A DNA stretch of 64,000 bases from Lingula anatina (Eukaryota > Brachiopoda > Lingulata > Lingulida > Lingulidae). The notes below the pieces were generated by a model. The model saw nothing but the letters and a program-made list of their open reading frames with translations, made no database searches and had not been told where the DNA came from. Below are positions 1 through 12,100 of the stretch, in pieces. The stretch covers positions 222,450-286,449 of the forward strand of contig NW_019775597.1 in NCBI RefSeq assembly GCF_001039355.2, read 5' to 3'. Position 1 is the first letter of the stretch; every line of letters begins with the position of its first letter. The position numbers were made by a program, and so were the translations under genes.

Positions 1-3000
1 CATCTGTGTGACCAGCATGTCAGTGCCCCAGGTGCTGAAGAATGGGATCTTAGCACGTAACAACACACGCATGAAGGAGGCTGTGTAATATCTGGCATTC
101 TGAAAACAATAGCAGCAGGGTTTAATTTATGTGTATGGCTGTCAGAGAGAAGATTTTCATCATGTGTGTTATGTTGTAGGAATAAATTACTTTTTTTTTC
201 CAATCAACAGCTAATGTTGACATTGTTTACCTCCAATATTAAGGAATAATATCCTCTGAATACAGGCCATTAACTTGGACAGTCTCATTCCCTGATGAAG
301 ATGCTCTTAATAATAATAATAATAATATTTATTTCTTAAAACCGCACTACACTAGCGTCTCAGGTAAAATTATTAGGATTACAACTTATTATATATATAA
401 TAAAAGCTAAGGTAAAAAAAAAAAAAAACAATTAAAATAATTAAAACTGGTTAAAATAGTAATGGTCTGAGCAATAAAACTTTTTTTCTGATAAAATGAG
501 AAGATATTAATTAAAATACTGTGCAAATAAGAATGTTTTTAAATCTTTTTTAAAAACCTCATCACTGTCAATAGTCCGAATGTGTGAGGGTAATTGATTC
601 CATAAAATTGGTGCTGAAATTGAAAATAATGCCCTGTGGCCGTAGGTTTTGGTTGTTTTTTTATTATCATTTCTGATAAAACAAGGAGTGGAGGTGGATC
701 TGGTAGACCTGGTGAGACTGGGTGTACTTGGATGTAGCATCGAGTTAAAATATGAGGGGCATTCACCTCTAGTGAATTTAAAAACAAACAACAGTAATTT
801 AAAAACAATTCTCTGTCGTACAGGAAGCCAATGTAGTTCGAATAAAATGGGTGAAATGTTTGATCTGAGAGGGATTTTGGTCAGTAGTCGTGCTGCAGCA
901 TTTTGGACAGATTGCAATTTTTCAATTTGATAGGTAGGAAGACCATACAGTAGACTGTTTCCGTAGTCAAGATGTGAAGTTATAAAGGCATGGACAAGCC
1001 TCTCCATTTGACTTTTATCAAGGATGTGGGATAGTTTGGAAATTTTTTTAAGACCATAGAAAGCGGCTTTGCATTTTTTGCTGATGTCGGCAGCCATATC
1101 GCACCTATTATCAAAAATTACTCCAAGGTTTTTAACCTCATCTTTTACCGTGACTGTACTGTTTCCAATTTCTAATAGTTCTAGTTTTTCCGCATCCTTA
1201 GAAAAACGAGAAGTAAAGTGAACTACTTCTGTTTTGCCATCATTGAAAACAAGTGAATTGGCATTAAGCCATTGGCTCAACTGAATAATACATTTCTGGA
1301 TAGATGGTATTACATCTGATGGCCTGTCGCAAACAATATAAATTTGTGAGTCGTCTGCATAGAGCATTAGGTTAAAACCGTACTCAGAGACTATGTCCTC
1401 AATTGGTGACGTGTAGAGAGTGAACAGGATGGGGCCGAGTACAGAACCTTGTGGTACACCACAAGTTAGTGGTGTTGACGGTGATTTGTGAGTGCCTATT
1501 GAGACTGATTGTTCACGCTCAGTCAGGTATGATTTGAACCATGCCAATGCAATACCATCTATACCGAAACGATTTTTTAGTCTGTTGAACAAAATTTCGT
1601 GGTTTATTGTGTCAAAGGCTGCAGACAAATCAAGTAATAATAAGACCACTTGTTTCTGATCATTGAGTGCCAGAAGAATATCATTGTGCACCTTGAGCAG
1701 CGCTGTTTCAGTGCTATGATGTGTTCTATATGCCGATTGAACCTTTGCAAAAAATGGATGAGTATGCAGATAGTCAGTTAGCTGTGTCGCTACTAGGCGC
1801 TCCAGTACTTTTGAAAGAAATGAGAGGTTTGAGATGGGACGGTAGTTCTGCAGGTCATTAGGGTCTGGATTGCCTGTGGCCTTTTTTATGAGTGGTCTGA
1901 TTAAAGCTTTCTTGAAACACCCAGGGACTATGCCGCTTTGAAGAGATGTGTTGAAAAGCTTTGTAATGGAAGGTAGTAATTCTTCTATGCATTCCTTTGT
2001 GAGGTTAGTTGGAAGGATGTCCAATTCTGATGATTTTGGCTTAGAGGCGTTTATCAGCTTTTTTATTAGTTCGGGAGTAGCGATGGTAAAATCTCTGAAA
2101 AAACTCGGAGATGTAGGAGGATCAACTTCTTGTATAATGGAGTTGTTAATTCCGCTTTCAAAGGATTTTCGAAGTTTTTCTATTTTGTTATTAAAAAACT
2201 CCAGGAACACAGAACAAAGTTGCTCATCAGAGTACAGTGTTGGTTTAATGGTTGTTGCTGATTTTTTAAAACCGGTTAACTCCTCAACAATCATAAAAAG
2301 ACTTTTGGTATCCGAGTTGTCTATGCGTTTTTTGTGGTAGTCAGATTTCAGTTGATCAGCACGGCGACAGTACTCTAGGCGTTTTTCTTTGTGAATTTGG
2401 CGATGGACTTCCAGACCGGTGTTGCGCCATTTACGCTCACATTTTCTAACTGATTTTCGCATCTCAGACAGTTCACTACAAAACCATGGCGCTGTTGACT
2501 TACTGCGTGTTACTCGAGTATTGACTGGAGCAAGTTCGTCGAGAATGGTGGTTATGGTGTTGTGATATGAATGCAGAAGATTGTCCACATCTTCTGAAGT
2601 AGTGTTTCCAATTGCATTGGTATCAGGTGGGAAGGAGTTAAAGGCAGATTGAAGTTTTGCTTTAAGAACATCAGAGTCAATTTCTTTCAGGTTTCTACGT
2701 GAAGTCGTAGTTTTAACCGCAGGAGGACGAGCCACATTCAGACAGAATTCTATAAGACTATGGTCTGAATTCAAGTAGTCTGTTGAGTCAGTTGAAAAGA
2801 GAAGATTATCTGATGCGCGAGTTATCAATAAGTCAAGAGTGTGCCCTTTTTGGTGAGTTGGGAAATTGATGTGCTGTTGAAGATCTCTAGAAAATATAAT
2901 TTCATTCAGAAGTGAAGCATCACGGGAATGAGAATTATCAACATGAACATTGAAATCCCCGGCGATTATGAGATGGCCTGGTTTTGGGACGACTTTTTCC

Positions 3001-6000
3001 AATAAGGTTGCAAATTCACCGAAGAAGTCCGAGATCGGGTTGTTTGGAGGACAGTAGATGAGAAGAAATTGTAGTGTTTCACTTTTTGATGTAAAAACAA
3101 TGTCTAAAGATTCTATTGATTTCATGGAATGTTTTTGTTTTTTTTTGTTTTTTTTCTTGACAGAGATCAAAATATTGGAGGTAAACACTGTTATGTTAGT
3201 ATGGGTTGAAAAAAATTACTTTATTCTTACATAAATTTTTTAAATTGTCAGCATTTACTGGTATCATGAAGGAACTGCCTGAATATCTTTTTAAACCAAC
3301 TTTAAACAGTTTTCAAAGACGTAACTAAAAACTAGAGGAAAAGTATGGCAATTATACTGCCTCTTCATAACGGCAATATTTACTACTTGGTTAATGTTAA
3401 AAATACATATGAATGTAGGGGAAATATCTCCTTGCTTTTAAGCATGATGTTTTGAAAATGTACTTACATCCGAGGTTGCTGTTAGGGCTTTGGACAGAAT
3501 TATCCTGGCCATCCCATCTCTTGAGTAATCTAGGCTTGACACTACAAGTTTGATGTACACGTCATGGCTGGTCACTGTCACCAAGTCAAGTAAACTGAAA
3601 AACAACGGGTGTTAATTCTGAGCATGATGACTATCTACAATAGCAAACTGTACACACAAAAACTGTTAAAGCCTTTCAGCACTCCCAATAAATACTAGCA
3701 ACAAATCTTTTATTTTTATTAGATTGTTTTAAATCAGTCACTGTAATGGATCATTTACTAGGAAGTAATTTATAATCACCAGCTGAGTATTCCAGTTTTT
3801 TCCAAAGCTTTTTCACCACGCAATGTATAGGAAAGTCTGCCAATGAAAAGGAAGTAGTCATGGGAAAGAGTGTTGGCCATACGTGATGGACTGAACAGAG
3901 CCTCTGGAGGGGCTTTCTCGGCACGTATCTGAATGAAGAATAGCATTATTTAGCCATAGGACTGAAAGATTGAATTCAGTACAGAACAATGCAATGGAAC
4001 ACAAAAATATAACCTACTGGACATAACTGATGACATTATGAATGGACTGAGCAAAAAGAAAGTGTTTTAACATTACAATCAGAGCTGTAATTGTATTTAA
4101 TGTAACTGTCATCTAAAAATGTTAATAAATGTCAGTTAAACTGCCAGGTTTAGCAACTGAACAACTGCATGTTAGACGATAAAAATAATCTAATGTTAAG
4201 GAACTAAACGGTTTCTGTCATACTATGCAACTAACAGATTCCCTAGTTTTCATGTTGTGAAGTATTTCTTAAGTACCTGTGACAAACATCTGGCAATGTC
4301 CTCCAGCCACTCCTCTAGCAATTTGTTGCCCTCAGTCTGAAAAAAAAAAGTTCCCAACGTCAAGCCACACAACAATTCATTAATCTTTAACATATAATTT
4401 CAATCATAGCTATAATAAATTAACATATTTTGCCTGCATTACAAAAATGACTGTCACTGTGACAGTGACAGAGGAATATCATTAATATCAAATTCTAAGA
4501 ATAAAGAACAGACAATGTATTTCCGTTCTAGATACAATTTTTCACAAACCTCATCACAGTCCAGCAGAAAGTCCACCAGATGGCAGCCTATGACAGAATA
4601 TTTCTTTGCTTCTGGAGCAGTGACCTCTATATTTGAGAACAGTTTGGTGGTAGGTTTGAAAAAGTACACAATTCTTCTAATGAATCTGAAGAAATAAGTT
4701 CACATTGTGTTTTTTAAGCAAAAGAATCAACAGTGGTCAAAAAAATTCAAAGTTTATCTCATTAATTAAAAACTATATTTTGAATACATTTTGAATTTTT
4801 TTTGTTTCCTGTTTAAAACAATAGTTATTAGATCATGCTTTGATTTCAGTATCACAGTAAAAATATACAATTTTTCTTTTACTTTTAATAATTCAATTAA
4901 AGTTAAAGGTGAGTAAAATGCAAAAAGAAACATGCTTCCCATATTACCACTCACTTCAAAGTATCACTTAAACCACTATAAACCCAAACCATACAAACAC
5001 TTCTGAAACAATCAGGTTCAACCCAGAACCCTGAATAAGCATGTTAGTCAGTGTGTTTAACTGCTATCTATAATATCAATTCATCCACTTGTAAACCATT
5101 CAAAGCAAAGCAGCATACGGATTGCTAAATTGCTTCTTGAAATCATAAAACTTTGCCTATTAGAAGTGTGCTGCTTATTTAAATGCAGTGATACAAACCT
5201 GTGTGTCTTAGCCTGCACTTTCACTAAAACTTTTAACTCAAATCAGGGGTTCTAGGGGTTATGACAAGATTGCTAGCATATTTACCTCTGCCAACAAAGG
5301 AGGTTTTTTTTTTCCTTCAGCAATGGCCCGTCTGTTTATTAGTTTATTAACGTTAGAGAATTAGATGTCTCAAAGTATTCTTTGCACATTTTCAGTTGAT
5401 AAAATTTAAAAGATACAGTCACTCAGAAAGGAAAGAAGTGACTACAATTCTAACTGAATTCTTTTTTAAAGAGTTTTTAAATGCCATTTTCCATGGCAGA
5501 GGTCTTTTCTTTCTTCTTTTGCCTTAAAATGTATCAATTGCCATTCAAAATTGCCATTGGCTTCGTTAAAGCTTGTGATATTGAGCAAAACATGAAAAAG
5601 ACAAAAAAGTATTGAAATATTAAGAAAAAATGGGACAGAGCAAAAGTCATCACCTAACTAGTAATACAAAGTCCTGTAGTTATCAATTAGGAAAAGCTAG
5701 CAAGTCACAGCACAGACTGTTTAAACACAGGTAAAATTACATACCCTGTAAAGCAAGCTGCTGTCCAAAATGCAAGTTCCCCTCAATGAAAAAAAAACCT
5801 CACTCACTGGTTTATAATATTACCTGTGCCACGTAAGTGCTTTCTCTGTGTCTACTGTTTCTATAAAGAGACTTGGGAGGTTGGTTAGGGGATCTGAAGC
5901 TAGGCACACAACTATGAGGACAAATAAAACGCATAATACCTGTATTTTCCAACGTGTTTCTTTGATTCTTTCAAGGACAGCTTTTGGAGAAAGCCATCAA

Positions 6001-9000
6001 ACTGTGAATAATCCATATTTGGAAAATCCTGAGGAGGAAGCACATACCTGAGGTTGGTCTGGTCATCTAATTTCTTCAGTGCTTCATCTGGCCACTGCAT
6101 GGAAATCAGAAAATTTAATATCATAAAAATCACAGCCCAGCCCAAAGAAAAACCTCAGAAATTGCTCTAAGGTAATGGAAATGATAATGATTTATTTTAC
6201 ATGTGTGCTTGCAACCACTGTTTGGCATTTAAACACTTCATGTTCCAAATCATTCTCAATCAACACAGAATTACTGGAATTACTCACCTATTTATAGCTT
6301 TATCTATGCTGTATGTACTTATTCTTCTATCCACACATCCATTAAACTATCATATATATCAAAATTTAAGCCAACTTGAACATTACACGACAAAAAAGCT
6401 GAAAGAAAAGCATTTACACCTACAAAACAGTAACAGTGATGAAGCATACTACTGTAAAACTGTTTACAGTGATACACTCAATGCAAACAGGACCTCAAAT
6501 AACTCCATATTAATCCATAAAGAGAATGAACTAGTAATAGAAATACCCCACTAAAACTTTGTTTGGTGCATTTCAAGAAACTGCATTTATGTTCCCTGTT
6601 TTGTCGATCAAAATGATTCTGGAAAAGTGTGGTGTGAGAGTCACAATTGTTTCATGTTTGATAACAGCTATCACTTCACTAACCTGCGTCTGGTTGATGG
6701 ACATATATGTAACTGTAAATTATTTTTAAAAATTGAAGATTTACATTATAGTTATATTTCTTTGCAAAGGAAAGGGTCTAACATGACTTATTACCTTGAG
6801 AATGGCTCCTATGAGATCCCAGTTCCATGAAAAGTTGTCTTTAGTTGCCAGCACACAGCTGTCTCTGATGCCTTGACTAATTGTATCCTCCGTATCCTAA
6901 ACAGAAAGAAAGTCTAAGTTACAATTAGTTATTACTCTAAAAAATTCCCTTGACTGCTATTCTGTCAAGTAAAGAAAGGAGAATCATTTCAAAGTTGTGG
7001 ACTTTTTTTCAACTATCTTGGAATTCTGATGTTTTTCTTATTCCTTATCTTGTTTTCCTTATGATTTTTTTTTTATCTTATGGATCTTTAAAAAAATGAT
7101 CTTGGTTTTGTAAAAATCAAATCAAACCAAATTGCATTATAGTGTATAAAGTTTTAATGAATCTCTTTAAAAGCCCTTGAAATACCTTAGATAAATACTG
7201 CATAAGCTTCTCCTTGTTGAGTCTGAGAGGTCTGTTGCTGTCATCTGGGGCCCCCACTGTGTGCTGGACTAGTTGATCTAAGTACAAACTACAGGGCACT
7301 GGACCACGCTTCTTCATGGCATGGAATCTATCCAAACAATTCACAGCCATACTGGCTTGCCTGTAATAGAACATGGAATAAAATTGATGTACTGAATAGC
7401 CTGCACATATTAAAGTCATAATAACTCTTCATTTTGGCCAAAAATTGGATTTTCCTGGAGTAAACGGCAATTTTCCTGTACTTACCAATGGTCAGCGACC
7501 CCATTCCTGCATTCAAAGTTAATCCAGGGTTTTTTTCCTAAACGTACGGTTTTTTGTTAAAATCTCTTAAGAGATTTTAACTGACGGAGCTCTCTCTGAC
7601 ATCGCATAGTCACTGTTGACCTACTTAAAACCGCGGGAAAAGCAGACAACAACAACACTATATAAGATTCATGAGATATATTCGTCTTTTTGTTAAAAAT
7701 ACATTAATATCCACAATGTGTGCCATTCTGGGCTTTTCGTTATCCGACGCACTGTACAAAAACTCGCAACTTACGTCTGCGTCTGCATTAATGCGTTTGC
7801 CGCCATATGTTATTTTGGTCTCGAATGAACGCGAGAATCCGCGTGACACCATTACGTCATTAGCAACGAATGCCTTGATGACCATGAAGAAAAGCATCGT
7901 AAGCCCTATTGACAAGCACAGATTTTAGTTTTACTACAATAACGGCCGTTTTAGTGGTAAAATACAATAGAATATATTTCCATGCGTTGTTTACAATGTA
8001 TTTCATGCGGAATTTTGAATCTCAAAGGAAGAGTTATTATTGCTTTAAGATTATAACAAGAAAGTGGAATGTAAAGATGATTTTGTTGAAGTTGCAAGAT
8101 GACATGGCTACCATCTTGGCTGAGAAGGTAGTAACCACTTTTGGATAAGCTTTTATTGTAAGGATTTGGTTTTTATTTTTGCAGGATAAAAATATGACTG
8201 TGGGGCATTTTCAAATACATGCATATTAGCTTTAAATGAGGAATCGAAGTATTTTAATTGGGAACATATTATAATCTATGATTAATGTAATATACTTACT
8301 GTCTTTCTTTAGCAGATACTTTGAAAGATGCAGCAAGTGATATGAGAGTGGGCAGGCAGTGGCTATATTCACTACACTCATAAGGTAGCAGGGTGTTGGC
8401 CTAAAACAAGAAATCAATATGTTACTACTGAACTAAACTTAAACTGGAAAGATCAAATATACAACAATAATTTTATAAAAATAATGGATATTCTACTGAT
8501 ATAAATCATCACAATTGTATTGCTTCATCTGTAACATTTCTACATTTTTCAGTGTTCAGAAAACAAGATATTTTGCTAAGACATATAACTCATTAACACG
8601 AAAGTAATAATCACCAAATGGAGTAATTCTCCCAGTAGTATTGTGGCCCTGACTGAGATTTTTCTTTCGCTAGTAGTGATCACTTCTACTATAGCCTGGA
8701 AAAAAAACTTCCTATTAATAGCGTGCTTAAGACTAAAGAATAACTAAATTTACATTTTAAGAAATCAGAAGCTATATCTGAATATTGATTAAAAAGTTAA
8801 AACACTTCTATGTTTGTTTTGTTTTAAACATAAGACATAAGCACTAACCTCTAATACTCCTGCACTGATTAAAGCTGACAGAATAACTGCCATATGACAC
8901 TCCACTAGATTTGTTCTAAAAGGAAAAAGTATAAACAATATATAATTAATAAGTCAGGACTAATATGGATCCATATCAAATATCTACCCTTACTATGTAA

Positions 9001-9067
9001 AAACATTTGGAACTTTAATCTTTTAAGCTGAATATGATAAACAGATCTGAAGTGGAATGTTACAAAA

Positions 9068-9114
<47 letters not shown>

Positions 9115-12100
9115 ACTGGCTTGTTTAAAAACTAAGCTATGGTTAAACCAGAATAATGCAGATATACCTAATTTTAGAAGTGTGTTGTAAAACAGCTCTC
9201 CCTTCTTTTGCTACAAAGCCTTCTGTTAGCTTCCAGGAGTCTCTCATCTCTGAGGGATCTGAAAGAATTTACAAAAACAACCTTCGTCTCAAAGTTGAAT
9301 TTTAATAACAGAATAACATTCAAAGGTTGATCGATTTGGAAAAGAACCATACACAAATAAAAAAATGAATGCAGTATTAATCCACTGCCACTTATTTATA
9401 AAACAGTCAAAAAATGTATTAAAACATACTCACCAACACTGAGCAATGCATCTACAAAACATTCAGTCCAAGCAGGAACTGTTAATTGAAAGACATCAAA
9501 TAAAATGTCCAGTATTCCAAGCTGGAAGAGGAAAAGGGTTTTATGTAAAAGCTTGAGCACTTTGATAAAAATATAAATACTCCACACATGAAGATTGAGG
9601 TTGAACCATCAAATTCTTATGCCGTTTTCAGATTATTCACAGTAAAAAAATATATATTTTGATAATATCCACAAGACGAAAAAAAAATTAGTACTTTCAC
9701 TCACCCTAATTTTCTTTTTAGGTAAATATAAAACTCCAATCAATGACTGTAACCCTGATCCATCTGGATTGCACAACCGAATTAACCCTGAAGTTTAGAT
9801 TCAAATAAAAATTCATATGTAAAAAAAAACTTTTTTGTTCATAATCTTAGGAATACTGGCTGTATCCATCATTTGATTATCTCTGTATTTTATCAAATTC
9901 AGTAAGTGTTGCTTTGTTGGTAGTTCATCAAAATAAAGTGTAGCCAATACAAAACAGTGTATACATGGAGAAAAACCACTTAAATATCATGCAATACATG
10001 AATGCCTATTCAATAGTTCATGACAGGAAAACAAGAAGATCAGCAAATGCAATCTTGTTTACTTACCTGGCCAAGAACGCATGATAGTAGCTATTGCCAT
10101 CTTACTGGCTTCAAATCTTTTGTCTCTTTCATCACTGCATTAAAAACAAATATTGGTATTTTATGAGAGAAATAGCAAATTTGATATCAAAGTTGGAAAT
10201 ATGACCTATTAAGCTTCAAACATTAATGAAAAAGGCTATAGTCATACCACATTTAACAAATAAAGTTTCAAGTCAAAAAACTCAATTACTGAATGTTTTA
10301 TCTTTATGAGGTGGGTCAGTTTTTGTCTGCTGCTGGAAAAACTCAGATCTGTTACACTTATTAAACAGCTTTATGGAACAACATATTTTCGAATAATTTC
10401 AATCACTCCATTTAAAGCTGCAACCTTTTTTGTTTATTCACGAGGAAGACAACAAAGGTAAAATAGATCCAGTATACTAAGTATTGGGATTGGCAAATTC
10501 TGTGTAATTTTTGCAGAACTCAAACATAATTTTTTAAGGTGGGGAGAAGGGGTTTATGCGCACTCTTAATTTAAAAGTGTTTTAGCTGTTGTTTATGAGA
10601 AACAATGTAATATTGACATCAGTTTTCTGGAAAAAAGCATCAAACCCACAAAGGAATAGGTAGTAACATTTTCCAGCTGGAACAGAATAATCAAATTCTG
10701 TATTTTATTTTTTCAGAAGAGTAAGCTTTTTTCTTGATTTTGAAGATTTGCAAAGCCTCAACCCCAATAAGGCTAATAAAAAAAGATCTGCAAATTGAAC
10801 AAAGGTAATGCACTAACACTCCTCTTATCAGCAAAGAAGCAAAGCTCTTAAGCTGCGTTAAGTTTACCTCTTCTCTTTATTTAATTTTTTGGCTTTTCCT
10901 TGGATTCTAAAATGAGTCGTTTAAAACAATTACATTTCATCCACACATAAAATTAAATGTAGAATCATTTCAGGATAAATCAATCCAGTTTTAGCAACAT
11001 CTATGATTACTAACATGTTGTTAATTTACCAACCAGAGAAAAGCACTTGTTCAGTAGTTGAAAAATGCCTGTCTTCTTTCCAAGCACACCCCCAATATAT
11101 AAAGGACCAAAATGTCATGACATGATAAAGAGTATCTTATACTTGTAAAATATATACTCATGACTTTGGAGCTGGCTTCTCTACATTCCATATAAAATGA
11201 TAATAATTCAAAGCTTCATTGTACAATTATTATACCTAGTAAAGAATCTCAAGTTTTCATAAAACAATTAAAATGTAAATCAAAATGCACAGCTTAAAAA
11301 ACCTTTATATTAGAATGGAAATACATGCCATGTCATTCAACCTGAATAGCAACATGGGTGGAATTCAACTCACCTTGAACTCTGATCAGAACATTCTGTG
11401 CCATATCTAAAATGGCAGTCAGTAAATGGTGCCAGAATTTGCTGAAATACATGAACATGTATAAAAATTACATTTATTTTGTCCCAAACATCTGTATTTC
11501 AAAAATTGTTCTGGAGAAATATATCCTGGGATAATAGTATATGCATTATGGAAGGGTAAACAAAGATATCTCTCTTGCTATGGATGTATAACATGATTAA
11601 GACATTGCAAAAAAGCAGCTACATCAGGATACAGGTATCATACAGTTTATGTTAAGCCCATGATAAGATAACATGGGCGTTATTGGCAGCTTAACTTGTA
11701 CTATTCATTGCATTCAATCAAAACTTGGCCAACCTAACATTTACAAATACAGTGTTGGATTTCCTATACATTTCAATGACAAATTGATAACCCATGTTAA
11801 CAATAAATGCCACTCTAGTACCAAATATCTTGGCCAAACTAACATTTACAAATACAGTGTTGGATTTCCTATACATTTCAATGACAAATTGATAACCCAT
11901 GTCAACAATAAATGCCACTCTAATACCAAACATCTTCAGTCATTTTTCCTCTGACTGATCACAATCTTTTAAACATTTCTATTGTGGTTGTAGGTGTAGG
12001 GTAGCAGTTCATTAAACTTGGATGTCACCTCTAACATACCTCTAAATCTATATCGGTTTTGATATAGTGCCTTGTTCTTGGATGGTTAAGCAGATACAAT

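Noticed and set aside
4444-4475. Apparent hairpin around CTGTCACTGTGACAGTGACAG
   Set aside because: The symmetry is imperfect and the stretch is a short near-repeat of GTCACTGT words in an intron; not enough to call a feature.
7658-7928. Overlapping 85-codon open frames on both strands
   Set aside because: They lie inside a RICTOR intron, have no recognisable domain or splice context, and are mirror frames of the same CpG-rich patch.
11673-11954. 93-codon plus-strand frame with an internal repeat of about 35 residues
   Set aside because: It is an artefact of the 105-base tandem duplication, whose period is divisible by three; the minus strand is open for the same reason.
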